From NCBI GenBank assembly GCA_944739405.2, contig OX123190.2, positions 63,197,805-63,261,804 on the forward strand: a DNA stretch of 64,000 nt, written 5' to 3'. The notes under the pieces are model-generated. The model was not told the origin of the DNA. It did not search any database and saw only the letters and a list, made by a program, of their open reading frames with translations. The translations under genes and the position numbers were made by a program. The first letter of the stretch is position 1. Each line of letters begins with the position of its first letter. The DNA comes from Euclidia mi. Taxonomy: Eukaryota > Arthropoda > Insecta > Lepidoptera > Erebidae. Of this stretch, positions 48,881 to 61,785 are shown one piece after another.

Positions 48881-51800
48881 TTGAAAAATGTTTGTTAGTG
48901 ACTTTATTTCACTGTCACACAGCAACACAACAACAAATAAGGCAAAACAGGAGCGAAAGAATGTTGGGCTTTACATAAATATAACCGGCGAAATCTATTA
49001 TATCGCTATCGAAACCAATCAAGCAACAACAATCTAAAAGAATTTAAACAACACCCTGATAATTTGTTATCGTTGCGTCAATTCATGTCGATTACATTTT
49101 CAAACACTCTCTATCGTGCACTGAAAAAACGTGATGCCCATTACAGATACCAATTTCTTGGTATCATCGTGCATATTCGGTATTCACTAATTAGCACTTA
49201 ATTAGTATTTGCATTCATAAATATTTACACCTTTTATCTATGTTTTTACATTACACGATCCGTCGGTAGAGATTCATTCTTGGAAACGGCTATTAATGAA
49301 GTGGTTGCTTATTAATAAGAATAGTGTATCGGTAAATATTAATGAACTTTGTTATATGTGTCAGAAAGAAAATTGTTTGCTATGGCAATTTGTAGTTGCT
49401 AATTGATATTGCAAATGAGTTCGATTTTAAGGCGCTGTACTTAGTCAAAATAGGCTTCACAAAACAGTTTTTTAGCCAAATGTATACATTTTAGAGCAGC
49501 TAAAAAAATATATGTTAATCTTGATCATATTTATGGGGGGACCATTGTGTTCAAAACACGTTTTCGGTAAATTTTCTCGATAAAAAAAAACCATAAAATA
49601 ACCATTTAAATTGAAATTGTAGCAATTGTAACTGTATTATTTATAAATAAATCTTGATAATATTAATAACAGTGATGTAATATATAATAATAAAGGGAAC
49701 TGTTGTTTTTATTTATCGATTGGAATAAGATATTTGTAAGGATTAATGTACCTATTTAATGATAAATAACTCGTTCTGAACGTCCCGTCGTCGTCGCGCT
49801 TCTCTTTCTTATGTATACAATCCGACAGTGACAGCAACAGCTGAACTCAGTAGCTGTACACGGCGCCTTAACCGGTATACCATGAAATAGTTTCATATAA
49901 TTTAGCACTAGCAGTCTGAGACGTTGTTCTATCTCTACGAATAGTTTTCATTCTCCATGAGGTAAATCGCTGAAACTCACATAATTAAGTAAAATATTCA
50001 CAATAAACATAGCTGACTTAACTACATAATGAAAATGGGTTTTCAAACTGCCATGTCATCCATTCAGTTCATAAAATCAGTCAAGGCTCTGTTCATATCC
50101 AACAAATTAAAGATAGCAATGATAATTATTAATATCGTTTCAATATGACTAAAACCAGTTCACTACTACATGGTTGACGTCAAAAAGGTTATGTGAACTC
50201 AAATTGGGTTTAATAACGTCCCACCACAATCGAATTCTAAAAGGAATCATAATAAAAGGCTGCGTTCTAGGTTATTGACTTGATCATATGATTAAGTCAC
50301 ATGATTAACATGTAATAAAAATTACAGTCGAAAGTCTGCGTCTATCATTATCGTACCGCATAAAGGTATCGTTGTAACTTCGACCCCTATTTTCCGCTTC
50401 AACATTAAAAATAATGAATACCCCTGCCCCACTATGTCTTCTAAATTATCATTTCTCGAAAAGAATTATAGTCAACCTACATCCGTCGATTAAAACCCAA
50501 TTTGAGACCAAATATTGATATTTAAATGCGTGGTACATCTCTACAGGTACACGGTCGGTGATTGGTCCAATTTACTATTTTTTATTTAGATTTTTATGCG
50601 CTTTGTGTTTAAAAATGGAACAGTTTTTATAATTGATGGTTCGTTCTTTATAATATCTAAAATATTCGAACAGCTTGAAGACCCTTCAAAATCTAACTAG
50701 CCCAAAAGAGCCTTCAAAATCTAAATGCACGTTGCTAAACGCGAATTTAAAAATATCGTAGGACCATAGATATGGCATAACTTTATCACAACATTTTTTA
50801 AGCCGCTGAATGTCAGTCTCACTTTATTATCACCACGGAAACATAATAATAGGTAATGCAATAAATCCAAACTAATTATTAATGATTTATACAGTGTTAA
50901 AAAAAGGCTTAACTGTGAATTAAATTCCCGGTTACGTGACGATACAAACTCTTGAACACGAATGACAAACGACCAGCATTTAATGTCAATTAGCGAAGCG
51001 TTCCGGAGGAATCGCCTGTTTTCCTATAAATAATGTCTATTTACCTCTATCACCTGGTTTTCAACCTTATGCCACCGACATAAGGGTGTCCCCGTGAAAA
51101 GGAGCAAATATGTATTAGAATGCATAATAGAAAACGCTGCCATGGCAATTTCCATTTATTTTCTCGTTTATTTCAACCGTGGAATGTTTAAATGCAACGG
51201 TTGAGATTCAATTATAATAAAAAGTTTTTATTAGTGCTAAAATATTCACGGCTATAAAATCTTGTTTTTAAGTAAGTTGTAAATATAGAGCTAAGGCAGA
51301 CAGCGTGAGCCTAGGTAGTGATCATTAGATTTGGAGCTGTGGAATGTGCTTTTTTATACACAGACGCTTTCAGCAGTTTAGTAATTTTTATTTTATTAGC
51401 TAAATGCTAATAAAATAAAATGAGGTACAATACCTACTAACTAATAGCTTTATTGTTTGTATCTGCAGATGGGGCATCAGATTTGAAGTAAAAAAAAAAT
51501 GGTTTTGTAAAACGATTAGTGAGATTGGGCTTGTCACGGATGGACAAAGCAAATCTAGGTTTCCTTCCAACATATGGAAGCGTAACTTCATCCACTTACT
51601 AGACATGAAATCTGTAGGTATTTTTTAAATTTTAGTCTAAGTATAGATAAAATACATTACCTTAGAATACATTTTGCAATGGAGTTGAATAGCAGTCGGT
51701 GGCGTAATTGTCAAGATTAATACAACTACTAACTAGTTCCTGTATGTAGCAGTTTCATTTTCGTTTAAACAGCTAATTTATCTACCTAGGCACCTAACGA

Positions 51801-52008
51801 TTAAATTATACAAATATCCGAACAAAGAATAACACAATAAAATTCGTTCACGCAACCATGCGGCACGCAATCATCAAACATTAGAAACCCTTAGGTATAA
51901 TTATGGAGGTCAGCGAAATCGTATTACAACTCAAAAATAAAACGAAAAATAATCGCTCTATGGAATAACATAGAGGAAGGGTATCACTCGAAATAGTCGA
52001 CGATTGTT
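48881..52008. other. Intronic stretch without recognised genes
   Basis: AT-rich. Contains GGCGCC at 49862, TGACGTCA at 50175-50182 and the small hairpin at 51386-51420. No exon or full repeat was recognised. Confidence 0.4.
51386..51420. repeat. Perfect small hairpin, 15-bp arms
   Basis: TTTTATTTTATTAGC (51386-51400) and GCTAATAAAATAAAA (51406-51420) are exact complements around TAAAT. AT-rich, so chance is possible. Confidence 0.85.
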
Positions 52009-52436
52009 TAATGGTGTTGATACACTTGAGCATTCACTAATAGGCATTCTTGCGAATGTTACATAACAGAAAAACAAACAGGAGTGCTATAGCGAGCATT
52101 CTACCGGTCGATCTGGCGAGCATTCCAGCAAAAGGCCACTAAATTTACTTTACTTTGTGCTGATTAAAAGTTCGTTAGAAAGGTCGTTTTGTACCAATGT
52201 TTGGCTCTGTTCAGTTTTACAAAACTAAAATCCGCGAATGCTCGTTGTTCTATTACAAGTGAATGCTCAGGTGTATCAGTACCATAACAGAAGAACAAAC
52301 GAGTGTGTTTTAGCGATCATTCTATCAAGCGTTCTGCCGAGCATTCTAGCGAATGGTAGTAGTAAAATTGTTTGGTAAAACGGGAGAATGCTCGTTGTTC
52401 TGTTACAAGTGAATGCGCCAGTGTACCAGCGCCATA
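52009..52436. mobile_element. TIR element (PIF/Harbinger-like TSD) with a partial tandem copy
   Basis: The full unit is 52012-52284, flanked by TAA at 52009-52011 and 52285-52287. Its ends TGGTGTTGATACACTTGAGC and, inverted, TGGTACTGATACACCTGAGC match well. A second, shorter unit follows (52286-52436). It restarts at the internal ATAACAGAAGAACAAACGAG, which parallels ATAACAGAAAAACAAACAGG at 52065-52084, and ends in a diverged copy of the same terminus (GTGAATGCGCCAGTGTACCA). A 3-bp TAA duplication fits PIF/Harbinger-type insertion. No transposase is present. Confidence 0.78.
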
Positions 52437-53349
52437 ACTAAGTCTTTAAGACATTCGGTTGTCGGTCGCGGTCGGCTTCCCGCGCCGACGGTGGGCGGCT
52501 ACCCTATAATCACCCCTCCCCCGCGTGCTCTTTGGGAGCGGTCCACACTGATTATAGGAGGAATTTTACGGCTCCTTCGTTAGCCCGTCAAATCATAGCT
52601 CCGTCTGTTTAATGGCTTAGACGATAGCTCCGTGAAACGATTTTGTGTCATTTCCGAGACCTCGATCGTTTTAAAATTATAAGTCTAAAGTTTGATTTTT
52701 TAAGGTAATTGCCTGTGAAGTATGTGAACTACTTGCATCCGTTGTGTTGTTGTTGGCTGTACGGTGGGACGTCCTGTTTCGTTCAGCTGTTCGGGCGGCG
52801 CCAGTCTAGAAATTAAATATCACCTGTATAGCATTTTCAAGTTAATTTATCGTGAAATGATGCGTAATTGATCGCGGCAGCTGCGTACCGCGGCTTGCAT
52901 AATTAGGTATAAATAAAAATACAAGATTATGTCTAGCCGTGCAAGGGCTAGCATAAAATGGCGACAATTTTTATAGGAGATTGAAAGTTTAATATAAAAT
53001 GAGATTTCTGAAATAGCTTTTGATGCTAGGAAGATCAGGGATCAGTTTGATAAACTAACACTGAGACCAGTTCAGTTCTCAAAAACCATAATATTCATAA
53101 AATATAATCTTCCGAAAATCATATCCACGAAGGAAACCCCTATTTCAAGTTTCCTTTACATAAATTTACAAGAAATATTACGCTTGCCTTCAACAATAAC
53201 AATATCTCATATTGAGCGTGAACTTTAACGTGATGCAGAACATTGAATAAAAACAAACAGTCCAAACGTATTGTTCAAAACATGCGATAAATAAATGATT
53301 AAGTTACGCAGCACACGATACGTTGTAAGTGAAATTTAAAATAAACAAG

Positions 53350-53398
53350 AAAACAAATACTGAAAATGTATCGATTATACATTTTCAGTATTTGTTTT
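53350..53398. repeat. Perfect hairpin, 21-bp arms
   Basis: AAAACAAATACTGAAAATGT + A (53350-53370) is exactly complementary to 53378-53398, with loop TCGATTA. Confidence 0.93.
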
Positions 53399-54176
53399 TT
53401 TATATGAGAGATTCGTCAGGATTCTTGCCTATCATTTTGAACTACTTACTCTTTTTTAATCACAGATTTTTAACTCGCATGATTATGGATTTATGGATAC
53501 GTCATCAAAAAACTCCTCACTAATTCTAGGGATTGAACAATGGCTAGCCCAGGTCAAGGCCCAATCGATAGGATGAAAAGTTTTATTAGGAGTAGTAAAC
53601 CAAAAGTGGTTTACTAAGAATACGCGATTTTCAGTTTACCAAGCAAATAGCACTATGTGATTATTAAAGCCATTAAAAATATGAATATAAGAAACTAGTA
53701 TTTCATGCATAAATTTAAATGTTTCTTATAATCTAAGTGTTATGCGTTATGCCTTAGTTGTTGCCTGATGATGATTCGTTTTATTATTTCACCAACGCGT
53801 TTTATATTTAGAACCCACAGTCAAAGTACGATAATTATAAAACTGTAATAATTGAAGTAGGTATTGGTACTTTATGATTCACTTCGAATTCCCGGTTGCA
53901 TTTTAAAATTCGTAACCTTTATTCGATATTTAAAACGCAGACGGGTATAGTGACGCACACACGAATGTCGATAATAATGCCCCTTAATTATACAGAAATA
54001 GTTTTGAAACGAACTTATGAAATAAAAACGCACTTTACGATCACCATTAAAGTTGATTAAAGCCGTAAAGTTGTAATCCATTAAGCAAATATTGGATTTT
54101 AAATTAAGGATTTGCGTCGCCAATCCATTGTTTATAGCACGCCTCCGTTGCTTTGATAATGACTTTATAACATTAC

Positions 54177-54215
54177 TTACATAGCGCTAAGCTACTGCAG
54201 CTTAGCGCTATGTAA
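54177..54215. repeat. Perfect hairpin, 17-bp arms
   Basis: TTACATAGCGCTAAGCT (54177-54193) pairs exactly with AGCTTAGCGCTATGTAA (54199-54215) around ACTGC. Confidence 0.93.
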
Positions 54216-55135
54216 TGTTGACTGAAGGGTGAAGTCAATATAATGTACTAATTTCAGCCCGCGGCTGCGCCCGAGTAGGTGTTGATTATTACGACAAAAG
54301 GTAGTGTAATTCTGTTTATAAGCTATGTTACTGAATTTTCATTAAAAAGCGTACAGTAGATTTTGCGTGCAAAAGTATCAAACATCTATACATCCTCACA
54401 AACTTTCGCGTTTATGAAAGTTGTTGGAAAGGATTTCTACTTATAAACAATTCGTCATCAACTGGCCGCAATCCCACTCATATCTTAGAAATTCTTGACA
54501 ATGAAACCTGATAACGCTAAGCAAGACCTAGGCTATGAACCCGGAACAATATGCAATTACCCTAGCGCTAATGCTCAATTTACTAAACCAATAAGGTAGT
54601 TCTGTGCGTTTTAATGACTGCGCTGTGTGTAATAAATGCGTTATGTAATAAGACCGTACTAAACACATCGCGAATGAATCTAATATCGCGAATAACTTTA
54701 ATAGCGAACCAAGAAAGTTACAATACAAGCAATTATTTAACAGATTACATGTAATTACATTTTCTTTTAGAAACCGTTGAAGATCTATTACGTTTCGCAC
54801 GAAAAATACACACGTTTTCTCGTTCTGTATGCGAACAATTCTAATTATTTTTATGTTTGAAATATTGCTATCAGAAGTAAAAGTCGGTGAACATAATAGT
54901 CATTAAATTATTTCTATAATCACTTTACGTATCAATAGACTGAAAGTGTGTACTTAAACAGTAGAAAATGGTTAAGTTTCTGCGCAATATAATGTCAAAT
55001 AACTCTAGTAAGACATATCTTTACGTTTTATGGAGAGAGCTAAAATAAACAATCGCAAAATGACAAAATCTTACAGCTTCGTAATAATTGATTAGCTCTT
55101 TCAAAGTTGTAAACTAAATGGCTTGTATGACAAAA

Positions 55136-56471
55136 GCTTATTACATACATACATACATACATAGACTCACGCCTGTTTCCCGGAGGGGTACTCAGAGACT
55201 ACAGAACGCCATTTGCAACGATCCTGACATACCTCTCTTGCTTCACTCACTCCCATCAAGTTTCTTATGCATGCTCTACTGTTAGAGTACTTCTGACTTG
55301 TCCTTTTTTTCAGGATGTCTCCAATCTGGTCAGAGAAGGTCCGCCTAGGTCTTCCCCTTTGTCCTGTCCCATTCACACTTGCCTTATATATCTTCTATGT
55401 CAGTCTATCGTCATCCATCCTCTCCATGTGCCCAAACCATCTTAACATGCCTTTCTCAATGCTTGTCACTACATCTTCTTTTACCCCACAACACTCTCTT
55501 ATCACACAATTCTTTACTCTGTCGGTCAAAGATACACCACACATACTTCTCAGTGCTCTCATTTCTACAGCATTTATTCTACTTTCAAATCTCTTCTGCC
55601 ATACCCAACTTTCACTACCGTACATAAGGTTAGGCAATAATACCCCTCTATGCACAGCAAAACGTGCCTTTTTGGACACGTTTTGGCTATACGTAAACGC
55701 CTTCAGAGCTCCATTCACTCTATTACCTGCATTAACTCTTCTTTCAATATCTTCTTCATTCTTACCATCTCTTGTAAACAACGTACCTAAGTATACAAAC
55801 TCATTCACTTGCTCCACTCGTTGTCCATCGAACAAAACATTACAAGCCGTAACGCATTCCTCCTTTTCAAAAACCATAACTTTCGTTTTACTTACATTCA
55901 CTTTCATTCCTTTCCTCTCTAACGCACCATGCATGATTGTTACCATCTCCTGCAATTCCTCCGCTGAAGACGCAAGTATTACCTGATCATCAGCATAAAG
56001 GAGGCATTTGACAAGTAACCCATTCATCCTTAATCCGCAGTCACTATGTTTTAGATCTTGCAAACAACTGTTCATGAAGAGGTTAAACAGCCACGGCGAC
56101 GCTACACATCCCTGTCTAACACCTGTCTCGATGGTAAACCAGTCAATGTATGCCCCGTTTATCCTCACCGACTCTAGAGTCTTCATAAAGGGATTTCAGA
56201 GCTCGAATGAGGCTGCTGTCCACCCCATTCATTGACAGCACCGACCACATTTCATTCCTCACCACTTTATCGTAAGCCTTTTCCAAATCTACGAATGCGC
56301 AATAGACCTTTTGACCTTTGGCCAAAAACTTTTCGGCTATGCTTCGCAAGGAAAAATCCTGATCCGTACATCCCATACCCTTTCGGAATCCCGCTTGTAC
56401 ATCCCATATTTTCTTGTCGGTTACGGTTAATGCTGAGAAGGCTAATGCCTATATAGTTAGTTGGCTTATTA
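55136..56471 (-). mobile_element. 5'-truncated non-LTR retrotransposon with 8-bp TSD
   Basis: GCTTATTA occurs at 55136-55143 and 56464-56471. The body (55144-56463) reads on the minus strand and ends with a (TATG)n tail, seen on the + strand as CATACATACATACATACATA at its left edge. It encodes most of a reverse transcriptase and the C-terminal region. A ~230-bp 3' fragment of the same family lies at 16903-17130, and its 3' end resembles that of the SINE at 26855-27268. Confidence 0.92.
55167..56463 (-). pseudogene. Lightly damaged LINE reverse transcriptase
   Basis: From the 5' side: a PTNYIGISLLS block at about 56430-56460, then KIWDVQAGFRKGMGCTDQ, motif A FVDLEKAYDKV (~56260-56295), GVRQGC, catalytic YADD intact at 55986-55997, KVNVSKTKVMVF, YLGTLF, YGSESW and a conserved end MLRWFGHMERMDDDRLT ... 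GQRGRPRRTF. Defects: the usual segment between ISLLS and WDVQ is missing, pointing to an internal deletion near 56430; a frameshift near 56175-56185 looks like a 2-base loss; an in-frame TAG sits at 55395-55397 and the frame continues beyond it to 55167. The clade is one of the RT lineages abundant in Lepidoptera and is not assigned further. This copy cannot make a full protein but is the least decayed RT in the window. Confidence 0.9.
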
Positions 56472-57239
56472 AAACAATGAACAAAACTTAATATTCATAA
56501 GTATAATGGATATTGTAGAAGTACCAAACTTCCAGAATAAACTTGCATTAAGAAAGTGTCTGACAATAATTTACCTGGTAAATTATTGAACGCGTATTTC
56601 TAAGAAGCGAACTAACGAGGTTTTCGAGACTCATTGCCAGGTTTAGTAGCTCAGATGTGCCGACTCTGTAATTGACTAACAACCGGCCTATCTAGTAATT
56701 TCAGTTTAGTGGTTAGTCTGTCCTAGCAAGTCGTAGCTCGTAATTCGACTAATCAGTTAGGCGACTATAATTAGTCACTGTCGAGACGCCAGCACTCAAC
56801 TAGTTAGGTACCTACGCAGTATCGATAACTTGACATCGATAAAATATTTAATCAAATCATTCACTTATCGATACATGGCTGATCTCGGTGCCTGCGTTTC
56901 TTGGTTACGTGTATTGTGTGTACCATTTGTTTTCGTTTTACTAACATTAGTATTTATGATGTTGCTTTAATTAAGTTTGAAATTTAAGTAATAATTTTCA
57001 GCGCAATGACAGGTAGACATTTCGCTCTTAAGTTTTATTATCTTTTTATAATATATAGCAGCGTTGCAAAACCGTGTAGCGTGCTGTAAAACTTCGTTTT
57101 TATTTTAATTTATTAGTCCCGATATGTAGGTACCTACTTTAATGCTGCGTTCATTTTCTGTTAGCAACTGTGAGGTAGAATTACCGTCACTTTCCCATCC
57201 AATCTTGCGTTTTACCATAGTAAAAACAGAATAGTAAGA
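56472..57239. other. Intronic stretch, nothing recognised
   Basis: AT-rich sequence; several ACTAAT/ATTAGT words cluster at 56690-56790 but no element or exon can be defined. Confidence 0.35.
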
Positions 57240-57700
57240 TAGCTTCATACAAATCGGCCGCCGCGCTGCCGCGCTGGTTTGAATGTACGCGTGAGTCGCC
57301 GGCGCCGTGTACGCACGCACTTTTCACGCACACAATCTCACGAGCGCGGCAAGCTCGGCGCGGATTCAGTACGGGATGCGCCGCGCGTCTGATCGAGCGC
57401 ATTCATGTAGGTACTTCACTGCTCGCCCGCTTGAATTGTTTATATACATTCAGTTTTGTAATAAACGTTATTAATAATATACAATGTGTTAAACGACAGT
57501 AAATTTAACTTGTTACTTTTTCTCATTAAAAAAGGCATTTAGATAGTTATATAACGCTTAGGTAGTCAGTAGGTATGGGAGAAAAAATAAATTCAAGCTT
57601 AAATTGTGAAGTATTCAGCGCGATCACTTAAAAAAGCGGCGAAAAAGCGCGAGCGCCGACAAAGCCGGCGCCGCGGTGTAAACAAGTGACAACCCGTGCG
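57240..57700. promoter_or_regulatory. CpG-rich patch, possible promoter or enhancer
   Basis: Two GC-rich blocks (57257-57400 and 57640-57680) stand out from AT-rich surroundings: CGGCCGCCGCGCTGCCGCGC, GTCGCCGGCGCCGTG and GCCGGCGCCGCGGTG. An initiator-like TTCAGTA is at 57364-57370. The second block shares the 15-mer GCCGGCGCCGCGGTG with 11715-11729. It may be an alternative first-exon promoter of the host gene or an enhancer; there is no direct proof of either. Confidence 0.3.
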
Positions 57701-60700
57701 TCAACGCAAGAGTAGGCAATTAACACGCCGAGCGGCCTTAGCTAACCTACTATTCTGTTTTTACTATGGTTTTACCCATCTATTCTTCGGCGACCTTTAA
57801 TCTTCGCTTAAAGATGGGTCCCTTATTAAAGTAATAACTGATATTTCAAATAAAACAAATGTTCAAACTGCTTGAGCCCGGGGCGGGTCTGTCGGCACGA
57901 CACGCTCGTGTTCGCCGTCCTGTCGGCAAATAATCGTCTCGTCCGATAATTGCCGATTCCACCCGAACGCGGTCGGAGCACAAAGCACCCCAATGATTGC
58001 GCAAGATTGCACTACAATTTACTTCAAGCAAACAGATATCTGTGGCTTTATTGTTTGATCAATATCTTTGAAGATGTAAAACAATTTGTGGGATAACTAC
58101 GTTAAATAATTTTCCTTGTGCGTTAATCGTTATTTTATTATGATAGCGCTGTAAGTATGCCTGACATACCTGATTAATATACACGTATATAAAACTCTGA
58201 TGTGAACAGTATTGATCATTAAGGTTCATCAATTATTTGATACCAACATAACGGTTTATGAATTGTGTGTGCAATGTGGCTTTTTTTTAAATATACGCGT
58301 ACACAAGATCGATGAAATAATTAAGCTTTTAATGTTCGTATCATAAGTTGAGAAAATAATATCGACAGCAAAAGGGTTCATGAAAAAAATACGTTCTCAG
58401 CATGCATTTTACCACCAGGTAATTTTTAATTTTGAATTGCGCTCGCTCCGTGTTCGGCAATAAACATTATTTAGTTACTAAAAACAATAATTCGGTACTG
58501 GTCGGTGCCCCGTCGCGTCCGGCTCTGGACCACACATCGGCCGTCATCGGCATTGCTTTGTACGATGTACGGTGCACGTTTCACTTGTGACGTAATTTAA
58601 GGCAAAAGCTGCAGCGATTTCTGAATTGAAATTCCATCGCCACTTTAAAGATGTCGAGCGTAGTACTTCATTTAAATATATATAACCTCTAAATAAGCAT
58701 AATCGTAAACAACACGTACTTTACATTTGCTCACAATTACGCCAAGCGTTTGTGTATTCGCCGACGAACACGTTTTGCACATAAATCTAAATGATTCATT
58801 TATGGCATAGATTATGCTATAAATGACTCATTTTTATTTGTTTCTAGCTAGGTAACTCTATTTCGCTTACTAACTAGCAAAGGCACCAGCGCGTCATGCG
58901 TTACTCTATCTTTGAGAGATCTTTCTTGAAACCACTAACACTTAGACCTCGTCGATACCCAAGGGTTTTCATACATAATTATATGAAAGCTCTGTTATTT
59001 CTTACATAAGACTTGTCAATTTACTACAACTACATGCCCTAATAACCTGTAATCATCTTATTTGCAACAATATGGTGTGTATGTAACGGAGGATTAGTCG
59101 CTCTCGCGTCGGCCTTTTCTTTGAGCCACACAAGCACTATCGTCTGTTTAAATATTAGTTGTTATAGTACGAGATGCTGTTTGTTTCTACCGTCGAGTGC
59201 CGCGGTAGTTAACTACTGTGTATGTTTGTACATATACTTACGTACGTGTTTTAGCTAGTTAGACAGAAGGTAGTTTTGTGGGTGCCCACTTGACGGTAAT
59301 CGTTTACGTTGACGTTTTTTGAGTGCAGGTTTCGAAAAGCCCCACTAGAATTTCTTGTCTAATATTTAAAATAAAATACCAATGTTTTAACATCAGGATC
59401 TTAAGTCTAGGTATTTGGAAAAAAAGTGTTTCGTTTATAATTTAACAATAAACAAGGATCGTTTACAAAAAAAATACGTTAGTTTTTTCATGGCTGTGCA
59501 GGTATAATAATGTAATACTCGATGCGTAGTGTGTAAAACATGCCTACAAGTTTTAAACACGTTTGTTAGGTGTTAGTCTATCAACTCTAAACATTTTGAT
59601 ATGCCTTCCGTTATGAATAATCACATCACACCAATAATCATAAATACTTCTACTACTATAATTCAACATTTCACTTACACATGACGAAAAAGAAACTAAT
59701 AAATAAATCGGCACAGATTTTTGCTTGCAACACTAAGTAATAATTCAAACAAAGCGTTAGAAGTTATTTTCTACGAAACCTGAGAAGTGATAATTATGTG
59801 AATTAATCAGTTGGTATGGTAATGTAATTACCAATATAAAACTCTAGTGGAAAGTAGTAAGAATCGAGACTGGTTTATAGCCACAACATCTCGTTTAAAA
59901 AAAATGTTTACAAAATAAAATGGAAATACAGTTGCTAAGTCCGTATAATTTGTCGATATATTCGATCGATATTCAAAGTGATGTCATTTTGCAGAAAGCT
60001 GCGGGGCTTTTGACCGCTCGAGGACGCCTATCGACCTTGCTACGTCACTAGAAAGTTGAGAAAAATTAAAATTCATTTTTAATGTGCCATGTCTGTATAA
60101 ATTCAGAACATTAAATAATTTTCTATTTAAATCGGTGGTTCGTCAAGTAGTTCTAACAAGTATCGGGGCCATTCTCTGCTATTCAAATAATGGCAATATT
60201 TTTTAAGAATATATTCTAACTGATTATTAAGATTGTTTCTATGAATTTGATGGGTTACTTAACCTACATATACAAATAAGTAAAACATTTTGAAGTACAT
60301 ACATACATACACTTACTGTAGAAGTCTTTCCTTCTAAATTTTTCAACAGTCATGTGCTTACCTACTTAATATGTGTTGAACTTTATAATAGTGGCTTATG
60401 AGTTTAATGTTATCATGCCTCGGAGCAACAGAAAGTTAATTAACGAACTGACTATTTAATTAAGCGAAACAATAAATTAATTTTGCTTATTTAGCTGCGC
60501 TATACATCAAAACCTACGAACATTAATTTGTCAAAGTTAAAATTAACCTAAAAATTAAAATATGCCATTCTGAAAATTAATGTTATATTATCATAATCGA
60601 ATTAATTATCGATTGTCAAGTTTAAGAAAACTAATAAACAGTTTTTAAGATAAATAGCATGTTACAAGATATAACTGCATCGCATATTTGGGCACCGACC

Positions 60701-61785
60701 TCAGAACTCACAACATTTACTATTCTGAAAAACTTTATGAGTCTTATTTTCTATGCTATAGAGTTCAAAATGCATTTGTCTTATGTCACTTCGACTGCAT
60801 AATATGAGTGTAATATATAATCCGCTATAAATATCGAGAAATACCAGTGAATGTAATTATACGCCTCATTAATCGTATGGAAAGTTAATATAAACGATTT
60901 GTATGGTGTTGTCAGATCGTGAGACGCCTTCAGACGAAATAATAAAAAATATATTTTTATAGTAAGTTTGAGTGGCAGAATAAGTAGATAACTGCAATTC
61001 ATGCAAAGATAAAGACACTTACTGGTTTCTAACAGGAATTGCTTAAGTCGATATCTTAATTTTCTAAATGTTTAATCTAAGGCGAAAAGTCTTGAATGTA
61101 TCTGGCATATCGCTAGAATAATGATATCTTTAATTTTCTGCATAGGTGTATGCACATAAGGATTTGTTTTTTAATTAATACTTTTGGGAATATGTTTTAG
61201 TAGTTGACAGACCCAAGGCTAATGTTCTGTCAAATCTGGTCTAACCTAAGCTGACCTAGGGCTCCGAGACAAAAAGTATTGAAAGTTAGATGTAACCGCA
61301 ATAACGCTAGGACGATGAGAAGTCGACAGCTCTGATTATAAATAGCCTTCTATAATTTATGTGATGTATTTAAGTATTCTGTGAATGTACGATAATCTCT
61401 TGATAGAAATGTTGCGGTCCGGCTGCTAGGATTTGTGTTATTAATGTTTGTTGATATTTGTATTTCTCTATAATTATGCTTTGGATACGAAATGCGTAAT
61501 AAATGGGGATTTGTTTGAGTAATCGTTTATCGTTCTCTAAATCGTTTTAAATTCTGGAAAATGTTGTTGGTTTGGTCTAATCGATGGAATTAACGTGTTC
61601 GCTACTTATAAGATAACGTTCTCAGTATACTTCGACGTTCAATTTTGCGTTTAGCAGACAGATCTGATGTGTTCATGAAAATTACGAATGCCGGATTTGT
61701 TTGTCGTTTATTATGCGTATGATATATTCACTTTTTAGGTGCATCGTACCTGTTATGAAGATTACATAACATTAGATGAGAAGTC
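57701..61785. other. Intronic stretch without recognised genes
   Basis: AT-rich; no exon or element recognised. A weak ratchet-like junction GGCTGTGCAG|GTATAA is at about 59501, with a poor donor and a distant pyrimidine run. A short (CATA)n run occurs near 60298-60310. Confidence 0.35.

Larger units (their letters stand above)
52437..55135. other. Intronic stretch without recognised genes
   Basis: Bases 52440-52820 are less AT-rich, with CCTATAATCA (52503-52512) and TGATTATAGG (52549-52558) as an inverted pair and GGCGCC at 52797. This may be a regulatory patch but I have no direct evidence. Two small hairpins are listed separately. The rest is AT-rich and unremarkable. Confidence 0.35.

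Noticed and set aside
55315..55986. A 223-codon + strand ORF
   Set aside because: It is the antisense shadow of the LINE reverse transcriptase on the minus strand.
59490..59510. GGCTGTGCAG|GTATAA as a ratchet point
   Set aside because: Weak pyrimidine tract and weak donor.
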